From NCBI GenBank assembly GCA_036555725.1, contig DATBKU010000038.1:28519-92518 (forward strand): a stretch of 64,000 nucleotides of DNA, read 5' to 3'. Made by a program: the position numbers and the translations under genes. This document shows positions 1 to 9,341 of this stretch, piece by piece. The notes beneath the pieces are model-generated. The model saw only the letters and a program-made list of their open reading frames with translations, was not told the DNA's origin and searched no databases. The DNA comes from CALAED01 sp036555725 (GTDB taxonomy: Bacteria > Actinomycetota > Actinomycetes > Streptosporangiales > Streptosporangiaceae). Position 1 is the first letter of the stretch. Every line of letters begins with the position of its first letter.

Positions 1-213
1 GAGTTCCGGCTGCTCGCCCACCTCATGCGGAACGCCGGGCGGGTGCTGTCGCGCGAGCAGCTGCTGGAGAACGTCTGGGGCTGGGCGCACTCGGGGAACT
101 CGCAGGTCGTCGAGACGTACATCAGCTATCTGCGGCGCAAGCTGGACCCGCTCGGCCCGCCGCTCATCCACACGCAGCGCGGCGTCGGCTACACGTTGCG
201 GCCGCCATCGTGA
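1..213 (+). CDS. OmpR/PhoB-family response regulator, C-terminal end (partial)
   Basis: Only the last 70 codons lie in the window; the reading frame is open from base 1. The residues form the second half of the winged-helix DNA-binding domain: the recognition-helix segment LSREQLLENVWGW, then VVETYISYLRRKLD, and the terminal beta-hairpin IHTQRGVGYTLRPP that ends nearly all OmpR-type regulators. The receiver domain with its phosphorylated aspartate lies upstream of base 1. The gene ends 97 nt before a sensor kinase on the same strand, so the two form a two-component pair. No target can be inferred. The family call is firm. Confidence 0.93.
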   Translation, partial: EFRLLAHLMRNAGRVLSREQLLENVWGWAHSGNSQVVETYISYLRRKLDPLGPPLIHTQRGVGYTLRPPS

Positions 214-220
214 GCGAAGG

Positions 221-302
221 GACGAGCCGCCAGGCGAGGAGCGGCGCGAACAATTCAGGACAGCGACTTTTGTCACGCCCCGACGAGCCGCCAGGCGAGG
301 AG
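221..302. repeat. 21-bp direct repeat between regulator and kinase
   Basis: An identical 21-bp unit occurs at 221-241 and 282-302, 61 bp apart. It starts GACGAGCCGCC and ends AGGCGAGGAG. The second copy supplies the GAGGAG ribosome-binding site of the kinase gene that starts at 311. The first copy lies just after the regulator stop codon. It may be a local duplication that placed a second Shine-Dalgarno-like sequence in the spacer, or a copy of a dispersed repeat. Confidence 0.6.
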
Positions 303-310
303 GGATCGGC

Positions 311-1684
311 GTGACACTCAACGTGCGGCTGATGGCCGGGCTGCTTGCCGTCACCGGGCTCGGCCTTCTCGTGATGGGCCTGGTCAGCGCGCTGGTGCTG
401 CACGCGTACCTGATCCACCGGGTAGACGCCCAGCTGCGCGCCGCCCGCGACCGGGCGGCCGTCCGGCTGCTCCAGCCGGGCCTGCCGACCCAGGGGGTGG
501 CGCCGGCGCAGTTCGTCGTCGTCACCGTCACCTCCGACGGACGGATCCGTACGCCGGGCGGCGACGACCCCGACCCATCCGAGGCGATCGCGCGGATCCA
601 GGGCCTCGGCGGGCCCGAGCTGCGGTCGCGGGCGAACGCCGGCCAGCCGTTCGCGCTCGGCGACCTGCGGGCCATCGCCCGTCCCGGCGTACGCGGCAAC
701 GTCGTGGTCGTCGCCACCCCGCTGGCCGAGATCAACGGAGCCGTACGCCGGCTGGTCGCCGCCGAGCTGGTGACCGGCGGCGTGCTGATCGGCCTGCTGA
801 CGCTGATCGGGCGCGGGCTGATCGGCCGCGGCCTGGCCCCGCTCGACCGGATGGCCTCCACCGCGCATGCCATCGCCACCGGCGGCGATCTGCGGGCCCG
901 GATGCCCGGGGGCGAGTCCCGGACGGAGGTCGGGCGGCTCGCCTCGGCGATCAACGTGATGCTCGACCGGATCGCCGAGGCGTTCGTCGCGCGCGGCCGC
1001 TCCGAGGCGCGGGTACGGGAGTTCGCCGCCGATGCCTCGCACGAGCTGCGTACCCCGCTGACCACGATCAAGGGCTATGCGGAGCTGTATCGGCAGGGCG
1101 CGCTGGACGACCTGCCCGACGCGATGCGCCGGATCGAGGAGGAGGCCGGCCGGATGAGCCTGCTCGTCGGCGACCTGCTGGAGCTGGCCCGGCTGGACCG
1201 TGGCTCGTCGCTGGAACTGGGCCCGGTCGATCTCACCGAGCTGGCCAAGGACGCCGTGGCCGATATCTCCGTGGTCGCGCCCGGCCGGACGTTCACGCTC
1301 GACGCCCCCGAAACGCTGCCCGCCACCGCCGACGAGGCCCGGATCCGGCAAGTGCTGGCCAACCTGCTCACCAACGTGACCGCGCACGCCAAGGGCGGCG
1401 CGGTCGTACGGGCGGGCCGCACGCCGGACGGGGTCTTCCTGGAAGTCGTGGACGAGGGCCCGGGAATGGCCGACGCCGACGCCGCCCGCGCCTTCGATCG
1501 CTTCCACCGGGTCGGCCGCAACTCCCGGGGCGGCTCCGGCCTCGGCCTGTCCATCGTCGCGGCCATCTCCGCCGCGCACGGCGGGCGCGCCACCCTCACC
1601 TCGGCCCCCACGTCCGGGACCACCGTACGGGTCGAACTCCCGCAGCGCCCCCTGCGTACGGACTCTACGCACGGGTACGACTGA
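311..1684 (+). CDS. HAMP-domain sensor histidine kinase
   Basis: 457-residue membrane kinase that should autophosphorylate on histidine and pass the phosphate to the adjacent OmpR-type regulator. A first membrane helix lies at about residues 8-30, followed by an extracytoplasmic segment of about 110 residues and a second helix at about 150-170. A HAMP linker follows at about 170-222. The HisKA motif ASHELRTPL puts the phospho-acceptor at H244. The ATPase domain carries an N-box (NLLTNV), the G1 box DEGPGMA and the G2 box GGSGLGLSI. The GTG start at 311 has a GAGGAGG sequence just upstream. Size and order match class I kinases of the PhoR/TcrY type. The signal sensed is unknown. Confidence 0.93.
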   Translation: MTLNVRLMAGLLAVTGLGLLVMGLVSALVLHAYLIHRVDAQLRAARDRAAVRLLQPGLPTQGVAPAQFVVVTVTSDGRIRTPGGDDPDPSEAIARIQGLGGPELRSRANAGQPFALGDLRAIARPGVRGNVVVVATPLAEINGAVRRLVAAELVTGGVLIGLLTLIGRGLIGRGLAPLDRMASTAHAIATGGDLRARMPGGESRTEVGRLASAINVMLDRIAEAFVARGRSEARVREFAADASHELRTPLTTIKGYAELYRQGALDDLPDAMRRIEEEAGRMSLLVGDLLELARLDRGSSLELGPVDLTELAKDAVADISVVAPGRTFTLDAPETLPATADEARIRQVLANLLTNVTAHAKGGAVVRAGRTPDGVFLEVVDEGPGMADADAARAFDRFHRVGRNSRGGSGLGLSIVAAISAAHGGRATLTSAPTSGTTVRVELPQRPLRTDSTHGYD

Positions 1685-1727
1685 GGAGTAACTTCAGCAG
1701 GAAAGCGTCGTACACGAGGAGCCGCTC

Positions 1728-3629
1728 ATGAGCGAGCACGTCGACGAACGGACCGCTCGCAAGGTCGCCGAGGAGGCACGCGAGACGGAGTGGCGGCTGC
1801 CCAGCTTCGGCAAGCAGCTGTTCTTGGGGGACTTCCGGCTCGACCTCATCCACCCGCACCCGCGCCTGGCGGGAGCGTCGAGCGAGAAGGGCGAGGCGTT
1901 CCTGACGCGGCTCCGGGAGTTCTGCGAGTCCAAGGTCGACTCGCTCCTCATCGAACGGGAGTCACGCATCCCGGACGAGGTGATCAAGGGCCTCAAGGAG
2001 CTCGGCGCGTTCGGTATGAAGATCCCCGAGGAGTACGGCGGGCTGGGCCTGAGCCAGGTCTACTACAACCGGGCGCTGATGATCGCCGGGTCGGCCAACC
2101 CCTCACTCGGGGCCATGCTGTCCGCGCACCAGTCGATCGGGGTGCCGCAGCCGATCAAGCTCTTCGGCACCGACGAGCAGAAACGTACGTACCTGCCGCG
2201 CTGCGTCAACGAGATCAGCGCGTTCCTGCTCACCGAGCCCGACGTCGGGTCCGACCCGGCGCGGCTGAGCACGTCTGCCGTTCCGGACGGGGACTCGTAC
2301 GTGCTCAACGGCGTCAAGCTGTGGACCACCAACGGCGTGGTCGCCGACCTGCTGGTCGTCATGGCCCGGGTGCCGAAGTCCGAGGGGCACCGGGGCGGGA
2401 TCTCGGCGTTCGTCGTCGAGGGCACCGCCGACGGGATCACGGTGGAGAACCGCAACGCCTTCATGGGGCTGCGCGGCATCGAGAACGGCCTCACCCGGTT
2501 CCACGACGTGCGGGTCCCGGCGGGCAACCTGATCGGCCGCGAGGGTCAGGGGCTGAAGATCGCGCTGACCACGCTGAACACGGGCCGGCTCTCGCTGCCG
2601 GCGACGTGCGCCGCCGCGGGCAAGTGGGCCACCAAGATTGCCCGCGAGTGGTCGCGGGAGCGGGTGCAGTGGGGCCGCCCGGTGGGCGAGCACGAGGCGG
2701 TCAGCAAGAAGGTCGCCTTCATCACCGCCACGTCGTATGCCCTGGAGGCGATGCTCGACCTGTCCAGCCAGCTGGCCGACGACGAGCGCAACGACATCAG
2801 GATCGAGGCGGCGCTGGCCAAGCTGTACGCCTCCGAGATGGCCTGCCAGATCGCCGATGAGCTCGTCCAGCTGCGCGGCGGACGGGGCTACGAGACCGCC
2901 GAGTCGCTGGCGGCCCGTGGCGAGCGCGGGGTGCCGGTCGAGCAGGCCTACCGCGACCTGCGCATCAACCGGATCTTCGAGGGCTCGACCGAGATCATGC
3001 ACCTGCTGATCGCGCGCGAGGCCGTCGACGCGCACCTGTCCGTGGCGGGCGACATCATCGACCCCGAGGCCACCGCCCAGACCAAGGCGCGGGCCGCCGC
3101 GCGGGCCGGCGGGTTCTACGCCAAGTGGCTGCCCACCCTCGTCGTCGGCACCGGCCAGCGCCCGGGCGCGTACGGCGACTTCGGTCCCCTCGCCGGGCAC
3201 GTACGGTACGTCGAGCGGGCGTCGCGCAAGCTGGCCCGGTCGGTGTTCTACGCCGCCGGTCGCTGGCAGGGGAAGCTGGAGCGCAAGCAGGGCTTCCTCG
3301 GCCGGATGGTCGACATCGGCGCCGAGCTGTTCGCGATGAGCGCGGTCTGCGTGCGGGCGCACATGGACGCCGAGGGCGAGCGCGGAAGGTCGGCTACCGA
3401 GCTGGCCGACGCGTTCTGCCGGCAGGCGAGAGTACGGGTCGACGAGCTGTTCGACCGGCTGTGGCGCAACACCGACGCGCTCGACGCACGCCTGGCCAGG
3501 AAGGTCATGGCCGGGGACTACACCTGGCTGGAGGACGGCGTGCTCGACCCGTCGATCCCCGGCCCGTGGATAGCCGCCGCCGAGCCGGGCCCGTCCGAGC
3601 GCGAGAACGTGCACCGCACTATCGGCTGA
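1728..3629 (+). CDS. acyl-CoA dehydrogenase, long FadE10-like form
   Basis: 633-residue FAD-dependent acyl-CoA dehydrogenase, the first step of fatty-acid beta-oxidation. The flavin and substrate segment FLLTEPDVGSDPARLS lies in the middle domain. The catalytic base is E418 in RIFEGSTEI, in the position of the catalytic glutamate of the superfamily. About 150 residues follow the core domain, longer than the usual 380-400-residue enzymes and like the long mycobacterial FadE proteins; the FadE10 resemblance is from memory. The ATG is preceded by GAGGAG. The 3' end overlaps the convergent hydrolase gene by 11 bp. Chain-length preference cannot be read from the sequence. Confidence 0.9.
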   Translation: MSEHVDERTARKVAEEARETEWRLPSFGKQLFLGDFRLDLIHPHPRLAGASSEKGEAFLTRLREFCESKVDSLLIERESRIPDEVIKGLKELGAFGMKIPEEYGGLGLSQVYYNRALMIAGSANPSLGAMLSAHQSIGVPQPIKLFGTDEQKRTYLPRCVNEISAFLLTEPDVGSDPARLSTSAVPDGDSYVLNGVKLWTTNGVVADLLVVMARVPKSEGHRGGISAFVVEGTADGITVENRNAFMGLRGIENGLTRFHDVRVPAGNLIGREGQGLKIALTTLNTGRLSLPATCAAAGKWATKIAREWSRERVQWGRPVGEHEAVSKKVAFITATSYALEAMLDLSSQLADDERNDIRIEAALAKLYASEMACQIADELVQLRGGRGYETAESLAARGERGVPVEQAYRDLRINRIFEGSTEIMHLLIAREAVDAHLSVAGDIIDPEATAQTKARAAARAGGFYAKWLPTLVVGTGQRPGAYGDFGPLAGHVRYVERASRKLARSVFYAAGRWQGKLERKQGFLGRMVDIGAELFAMSAVCVRAHMDAEGERGRSATELADAFCRQARVRVDELFDRLWRNTDALDARLARKVMAGDYTWLEDGVLDPSIPGPWIAAAEPGPSERENVHRTIG

Positions 3630-4446
3630 GGATCCCCTCCAGCGCGGCGAGGACCTCCTGGGGACGCTCCTCGGGGAGGAAGTGGCCGCATTCCTCGATG
3701 ACCGCGCCGGAGACGTTCTCGGCGTAGTCCGCCCAGATCTTCACCGGGTCGAGCCGCTGCAGGAAGCTGTGCTCGCCCCACAGCAGGTGGACGGGCATGG
3801 TGAGGCGGCGGCCGAAGTCGGCGTCGTCGTGTTCGGCATCGTCGGGGAAGGACGCCCGGTAGTCGGCTAGCCCGCCGCGCATCGCCCCCGGCGCCTGGAA
3901 CGCCCGTACGTACTCGGCGATGTCCTCCTCCGGCAACGGCACGTACGACCAATGCTCGATGGCGTTCCGCACGTACGTCGCCGGGTCGATCAGCTCGGGC
4001 AGGTCGGGCTGCAGGTGGAACAGCCAGTGCCACGTGCGCCGGGCGAGGTCGGCGTCCATCCGGAGCCACATCTCGCGGGTCGGGATGATGTCGAGCAGGA
4101 CGAGGCGGTCGATGTCCTGCGGATGGTCGAGCGCCCAGCGGTGGGCCACCCGGGCGCCCCGGTCGTGCCCGATCACGGTCGCCGACTCGAACCCGAGAGC
4201 CCGGATCAGCTCGTGCAGGTCCGCTGCCATGGTGCGCTTGTCGTAGCCCGTCACCGGCTTCTGGCTGCGGCCGTATCCCCGCAGGTCGGGGGCGACGACC
4301 GTGGACGACACGCTCAACGGCCCGATGAGGTGACGCCAGCAGTGGCCGGTCTGCGGAAAGCCGTGCAGCAGCACGACGAGCGGGCCCGCCCCGGCGCGTC
4401 GGTAATACATCCGGAGCCCGTTGACCCTCGCGACACTCGTCTCCAT
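3619..4446 (-). CDS. alpha/beta hydrolase with fluoroacetate-dehalogenase-like active site
   Basis: 275-residue alpha/beta hydrolase of the epoxide hydrolase/haloacid dehalogenase branch. The nucleophile is D95 in GHDRGAR, the oxyanion motif is HGFPQT (28-33), the acid is D119 in LLDIIP and the base is H255 in CGHFLPEE. Beyond the triad it carries R96 and R99 (carboxylate binding), H140-W141 and Y196, which match from memory the fluoride-binding set of fluoroacetate dehalogenase. This supports hydrolysis of a haloacetate or similar haloacid, though an epoxide or ester substrate is possible. AGGAGG precedes the ATG by 8 nt. The gene stands alone behind a palindrome at 4451-4471. Confidence 0.85.
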   Translation of the reverse strand: METSVARVNGLRMYYRRAGAGPLVVLLHGFPQTGHCWRHLIGPLSVSSTVVAPDLRGYGRSQKPVTGYDKRTMAADLHELIRALGFESATVIGHDRGARVAHRWALDHPQDIDRLVLLDIIPTREMWLRMDADLARRTWHWLFHLQPDLPELIDPATYVRNAIEHWSYVPLPEEDIAEYVRAFQAPGAMRGGLADYRASFPDDAEHDDADFGRRLTMPVHLLWGEHSFLQRLDPVKIWADYAENVSGAVIEECGHFLPEERPQEVLAALEGILSR

Positions 4447-4450
4447 CGTC

Positions 4451-4471
4451 CTAACCTCCTCAGTCGGTTAG
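4451..4471. promoter_or_regulatory. imperfect palindrome upstream of the hydrolase
   Basis: A 21-bp partly palindromic sequence with arms CTAACC and GGTTAG lies directly upstream of, and overlaps, the ribosome-binding site of the hydrolase gene. On the coding strand it reads CTAACCGACTGAGGAGGTTAG over its full length of 21 bp at 4451-4471. The position suits a repressor, probably of the TetR type, but no regulator is linked to it. Confidence 0.35.
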
Positions 4472-4580
4472 ACATAACCATGCGGGTGTGCGCCGCACTA
4501 CACCCGCCGTCGCGACGGTGAGTGATCGAATATGTCATATGTGTTGCGGCCGCATCGTGATGTGATGCAAAATATGATGC

Positions 4581-4910
4581 ATGAAGCGCACCACGATCAG
4601 CCTCACCGATGAGCAGCAGCGGGTGATCGGGGAGCTGATGCGCGAGCAAGGCGAGAGCCCGCTCGAGGCCGCCCTGGCCGAGGTGGTCGAACGCCTCGAT
4701 CTCCCAGAGCGCCCTCGAACAGAATCAGGAGTCGTACGCATGCTGATCGACTTCGGCATCCACCAGGTCAACGAGGTCAGCCTGGAGATCGGCTACAACC
4801 ACATGGCCGAGTGGTACAACAACGACCCCGAACGCATAGCCATCGACGAAGTGCTGGACCGCGAGTACGCCGAGCGGGTGGCACGCGAGGAGCAGGCGGC
4901 GAACAAGTGA
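4581..4910 (+). CDS. antitoxin of a MazF-type pair
   Basis: 109-residue probable antitoxin. The N-terminus MKRTTISLTDEQ looks like the beta-strand and first helix of a ribbon-helix-helix DNA-binding domain, and the acidic C-terminal tail is of the kind that wraps the toxin. It overlaps the toxin start codon by GTGA, which couples translation. The gene has no clear Shine-Dalgarno sequence. The 50 bp before it are AT-rich and carry ATATGTCATATG and two TGATGCA-like repeats, a plausible autoregulatory operator. The assignment rests mainly on the partner gene and the N-terminal motif. Confidence 0.72.
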   Translation: MKRTTISLTDEQQRVIGELMREQGESPLEAALAEVVERLDLPERPRTESGVVRMLIDFGIHQVNEVSLEIGYNHMAEWYNNDPERIAIDEVLDREYAERVAREEQAANK

Positions 4911-5230
4911 CGTCCCCGCTCCGCGGCAAGGTATACCACGTCGACCTGGGCGAGCCGGTCGGCCGCAAGCCGTTCGTGGTGGTCAGCAACAACATCCGTA
5001 ACAGCAAGCTGGACACAGTCCTGGCCGTCCGGATCACAACGACCAATAAGCCTGCACACGTCCCGAGCATCGTGCCGCTGAGCACCGCCGATCGGCTGTC
5101 CGGCTACGCCGTATGCGACGAGGTCAGACTGGTTCAGCGGGTCAAGCTCACGGACGCCGGGACCGCGCTCAGCCCGCGGACGATGCGAGCCATCGGCGAC
5201 GGCCTGCGGATCGCGCTCGGGCTGCGATAA
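4907..5230 (+). CDS. MazF/PemK-family endoribonuclease toxin
   Basis: 107-residue type II toxin. The segments GKVYHVDLGEPVGRKPFVVV, PSIVPLSTADRL and YAVCDEVRLV are the conserved blocks of the MazF/PemK fold, which cuts single-stranded mRNA at short motifs. The GTG start at 4907 overlaps the antitoxin stop (GTGA), and an in-frame upstream extension into the antitoxin gene is rejected because the family begins with this residue block. Length is normal for the family, and no truncation is seen. Confidence 0.88.
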   Translation: MTSPLRGKVYHVDLGEPVGRKPFVVVSNNIRNSKLDTVLAVRITTTNKPAHVPSIVPLSTADRLSGYAVCDEVRLVQRVKLTDAGTALSPRTMRAIGDGLRIALGLR

Positions 5231-5243
5231 CCGGTTGTGCGGG

Positions 5244-6035
5244 TCAGCGGCCGGTGAAGCGGGGCGTCCGCTTGTCCAGAAAGGCCGCGATGCCCTCGGC
5301 GGCGTCATCGGTGCCGCTCAGCTCGACGAGCCGTTCCAGCAGGTGGGCGACCTGATCGTCGAGGGGAAGCCCGTCGATGGCGAAGAACGCGTCCCGGCCC
5401 ATGCGCAGGCCGATCGGGCTCTTCGCGGCGATGATCCGTGCCAGCTCGTCGACCCGGGCGTCCAGCCGGTCGCGCGGGACGGCCTCGGTGACCAGGCCCA
5501 GCTCGACGCTCTCGCGAGCGCTCACGGTCTGGCCCGTGTAGTAGAGCTTGAAGGCCTGCTTGGGCGGCACGTTCCGGTTGATGATCGCCATGATCATCAT
5601 GGGCCACAGGCCGACGTTGACCTCCGGCGTACCGAGCTTGACGTCGTCGGCGGCGATCACGAGGTCGCACGAGACGGCGAGCCCGAGGCCGCCGGCGACC
5701 GCGTGCCCGGCCAGCCGCGCGATGATCGGCTTGCCAAGCCGCGGGAAGGCGGTGAAGAGCCGGTACGGCCCGCTGTCCCGGATCTCGGCGCCCACGGCCG
5801 GGCCGCCCTGCCGGGCGAGGCCGCCGAGGTCGGCGCCGGCGCAGAACGCCTTGTCGCCGGCGCCGGTGAGGACGATTACCCGTACATCATCGTCGGCCTT
5901 GGCGTGGTCGAAGGCGGCCAGCAGCTCATCGGTCATCTGCTCGTTGAGCGCGTTACGCGTCTCGGGCCGGTTCAGGGTGATCCGCGCGACGTGGTCCGCG
6001 ACTTCGTAGGTGACCGCCTCGTCCATGGCGCCCAT
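5244..6035 (-). CDS. enoyl-CoA hydratase/isomerase family protein
   Basis: 263-residue crotonase-fold enzyme that adds water across the double bond of enoyl-CoA, the second step of beta-oxidation. The oxyanion-hole segments GAGDKAFCAGADLGGL and AGGLGLAVSCDLVIA are present, and the glutamate in GTPEVNVGLWP is at a catalytic position. The C-terminus FLDKRTPRFTGR is typical of actinobacterial EchA proteins. The ATG at 6035 has AGGTGAAG in front; a second ATG nine bases in (6026) is an alternative. It lies downstream of the thiolase on the same strand with a hairpin between them. Confidence 0.9.
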   Translation of the reverse strand: MGAMDEAVTYEVADHVARITLNRPETRNALNEQMTDELLAAFDHAKADDDVRVIVLTGAGDKAFCAGADLGGLARQGGPAVGAEIRDSGPYRLFTAFPRLGKPIIARLAGHAVAGGLGLAVSCDLVIAADDVKLGTPEVNVGLWPMMIMAIINRNVPPKQAFKLYYTGQTVSARESVELGLVTEAVPRDRLDARVDELARIIAAKSPIGLRMGRDAFFAIDGLPLDDQVAHLLERLVELSGTDDAAEGIAAFLDKRTPRFTGR

Positions 6036-6050
6036 TCTTCACCTGACACA

Positions 6051-6088
6051 CGACCGCATGATCATGACAGCCGTTGATCATGCGGTCG
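6051..6088 (-). terminator. 14-bp perfect hairpin between thiolase and enoyl-CoA hydratase genes
   Basis: CGACCGCATGATCA (6051-6064) pairs perfectly with TGATCATGCGGTCG (6075-6088) around a 10-nt loop, 10 nt after the thiolase stop and 15 nt before the hydratase start. There is no T-run. It may be a partial terminator or an mRNA-stabilising stem that sets the relative output of the two genes. Confidence 0.55.
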
Positions 6089-6098
6089 GGGGTTGCGG

Positions 6099-7244
<1,146 letters not shown>

Positions 7245-7278
7245 GACGCCTCCAAGTATGTCTAGGTTCCGTCCCAGA

Positions 7279-7297
7279 AACCGAGCGGGATTCGGTT
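7279..7297. promoter_or_regulatory. palindromic operator upstream of thiolase
   Basis: AACCGA and TCGGTT are separated by 7 bp, a 19-bp inverted repeat of the size bound by TetR-family dimers. On the coding strand it begins CTAACCGA, the same eight bases that begin the palindrome upstream of the hydrolase gene at 4451-4471. A shared fatty-acid regulator is possible. Confidence 0.4.
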
Positions 7298-7355
7298 AGT
7301 ACGAGACTACCCCGATGGCGTCACAGAGCCATGTGTGAGGTCCCACACCTGCTCG

Positions 7356-7534
7356 TCACAGCCGGCTGATCTGGACGGTATCGGACTCGCCACTGCGGGA
7401 CAGGACGGTGATCCGCGCGCCCGTGCGGTGTAGGTCTGTCCAGGGCCGAACGTCGCGACGTCGAGGTCCGTACAGGGTGCCGTCGCCCCGCCGCCGGGCG
7501 TCGCGTCGACGACTTGGACCGGGCCGGCGCTCAC
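7356..7534 (-). pseudogene. frameshifted remnant of an unidentified secreted-protein gene
   Basis: The gap between the alpha-galactosidase stop and the thiolase promoter holds coding-like sequence on the minus strand. From a GTG at 7534 it reads VSAGPVQVVDATPGGG and on to DLDVATFGPGQTYT; after a one-frame shift near 7420-7435 it continues TGARITVLSRSGESDTV and QISRL and stops at 7356. Both pieces have high GC at the third codon position. It looks like the decayed C-terminal end of an extracellular protein, but I do not recognise the family. Confidence 0.4.
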
Positions 7535-7545
7535 GAGAGACCTCG

Positions 7546-9333
7546 CTATTGGCAGGTGACCCGGGCGTTGGCCCAGTCGGCGTGGTCGTAGTTGATGTTG
7601 TCGCCGCCGTTGCCGACGGCCAGGCGCAGCACGTTGCGGCCCGAGACGTTGACGTTCAGCGAGGTGGCCGCCTGGCCGCCGGTCTTCACGGGCGTCGTGG
7701 CGAGGGTGGTCCCGTCGCCCAGCACCGAGAAGGTGACGGTGCCGCGCCCACTGCCGACCTCCGCGTCCACTCCCACTTCGGCCGCGAAGGTCGAGCAGCG
7801 GCCGCCCAAGGCGACGTCGATGGTGCCGGCAGCGTGCACGCCGACGCCCTTCGCATATGTCACCCCGGCGATCGTGATGGTGTGCCCGTCGGCAGCACCT
7901 TGCTCGCCGTTCGACCGGTCCCGCTCCGCCGGGCCCCAGCCGTTCGTCGACCCTTGCCACGTCATGTCGCTGATGTACGTCGTGCCGCCGGACGTGCCGG
8001 ACGGGGTCACCCGGTAGACCACCGTGCCGTGGCCGGGGACCGAGGCGCTGATCGTGCCGGTCGTACTCGACGTGGCGCCGGTCCACAGGTTGCGCAGCCC
8101 GTACGAGGACGCGGCCGGCAGCCCGGCCGCCGCGGCGGTCGTGGAGATCGTCTGGGTGGACGCCGACTCGTTGAACAGCGCCACGGCATAGTCGCCGCCG
8201 GACAGCGGACGGGACAGCACGTGCCGGCCGCCCGAAACGCTGACCTCGCGCGCCTGGACGCCGAGCGCGTCCTGGTCGACGGCGATGATGTCGCGGTTGC
8301 GCAGGATCGTCAGCGTCGCCGACGACGCGTTGCGCAGGTCGGAGCCGATGAGCAGCGGGGCCGCCATCATCGCCCACAGGCTGAAGTGGGTGCGGTACTC
8401 GGTGTCGGTCATGCCGCCGTTGCCGATCTCCAGCATGTCCGGGTCGTTCCATGCGCCCGGCTTGGCGTACTGCGCCAGCGGCGCGTTGGCCTTGAAGATG
8501 ACCAGCATGCTGCCGAAGCTGTCGCCGATGTCACCGGTCGTGCGCCAGAGGTTGCCGACCGGCTGCGCCCACAGCCAGGGCTGGTTCTGGCCCCACTCGG
8601 TGATGCTGTAGACCATCGGCCGGCCGGTGGCGGCCAGCGCGTCGCGCATCGTCGTGTACCGCTGCTGCGCCGGACGGCCCTGGTTGTTGCAGTTGTCGTA
8701 CTTGAGGTAGTCGATCCCCCAGGACGCCCACAGGTTGGCGTCGGCCTGCTCGTGGTCGAGGCTGCCGGCGAACCCGGCGCAGGTGGCGGTGCCGGCGCTC
8801 TCGTAGATGCCGATCTTCAGGCCCCTGGAGTGCACGTAGTCGGCGACGGCCTTGATGCCGTTGGGGAACTTCACCGGGTCGGGCACCAGGTTGCCCTGGG
8901 CGTTGCGCGTCCGGGTCATCCAGCAGTCGTCGATGTTGACGTACGTGTAGCCCGCGTCGCGCAGCCCGGCGGACACGAAGGCGTCCGCGGTCGCCCGCAC
9001 GAGCGAGTCGCTGACGTTGCAGCCGAACGCGTTCCAGTCGTTCCAGCCCATCGGCGGGGTGCGCGCCAATCCGTTGTCCAGGGCCAGCGCGGGCGCCGGA
9101 CGCGTTACGGCGGTGAGCGTGGCGGCCGCCAGGGCCAGCATGAAGGCGGCTAGGGCGTGACTCAAAGCCGGCGTCCGTAGCGAACGGCGGCCAGGTGCGT
9201 GCATCGCGGGGGCGGAGGAGGGAGTCGGCCCGGGTTTGGCCGTCGACCGACGACAACCTCGTGAGGTGCGTGCCTGGGCGTCGCGCAGTAGGGCAGCCGG
9301 CTTTGAGACACGCCCTACGACAGTTCTCTTCAT
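7546..9333 (-). CDS. secreted GH27 alpha-galactosidase with NPCBM domain
   Basis: 595-residue exported enzyme that removes terminal alpha-D-galactose. A long basic N-terminus and a hydrophobic stretch (about residues 56-75) form the export signal, ending near ALALDNG. The GH27 domain starts RTPPMGWNDWNAFGC. The nucleophile is D213 in YLKYDNCN and the likely acid/base is D268 in WRTTGDI. Residues from about 450 form an NPCBM-type carbohydrate-binding domain (GVTYAKGVGVHAAGTIDV, HADWANARVTC). AGGAG stands 7 nt before the ATG at 9333; an internal ATG at 9204 gives a shorter signal peptide but has no such site. It is the last gene of a three-enzyme block. Confidence 0.93.
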   Translation of the reverse strand: MKRTVVGRVSKPAALLRDAQARTSRGCRRSTAKPGPTPSSAPAMHAPGRRSLRTPALSHALAAFMLALAAATLTAVTRPAPALALDNGLARTPPMGWNDWNAFGCNVSDSLVRATADAFVSAGLRDAGYTYVNIDDCWMTRTRNAQGNLVPDPVKFPNGIKAVADYVHSRGLKIGIYESAGTATCAGFAGSLDHEQADANLWASWGIDYLKYDNCNNQGRPAQQRYTTMRDALAATGRPMVYSITEWGQNQPWLWAQPVGNLWRTTGDIGDSFGSMLVIFKANAPLAQYAKPGAWNDPDMLEIGNGGMTDTEYRTHFSLWAMMAAPLLIGSDLRNASSATLTILRNRDIIAVDQDALGVQAREVSVSGGRHVLSRPLSGGDYAVALFNESASTQTISTTAAAAGLPAASSYGLRNLWTGATSSTTGTISASVPGHGTVVYRVTPSGTSGGTTYISDMTWQGSTNGWGPAERDRSNGEQGAADGHTITIAGVTYAKGVGVHAAGTIDVALGGRCSTFAAEVGVDAEVGSGRGTVTFSVLGDGTTLATTPVKTGGQAATSLNVNVSGRNVLRLAVGNGGDNINYDHADWANARVTCQ

Positions 9334-9341
9334 GACAGCTC

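Noticed and set aside
164..1672. 502-codon open frame on the minus strand
   Set aside because: Shadow of the histidine kinase gene with arginine- and glycine-rich translation.
9205..9333. Shorter alpha-galactosidase starting at the internal ATG (9204)
   Set aside because: The upstream ATG at 9333 has a well-placed AGGAG site and the internal one has none, although the shorter signal peptide is more typical.
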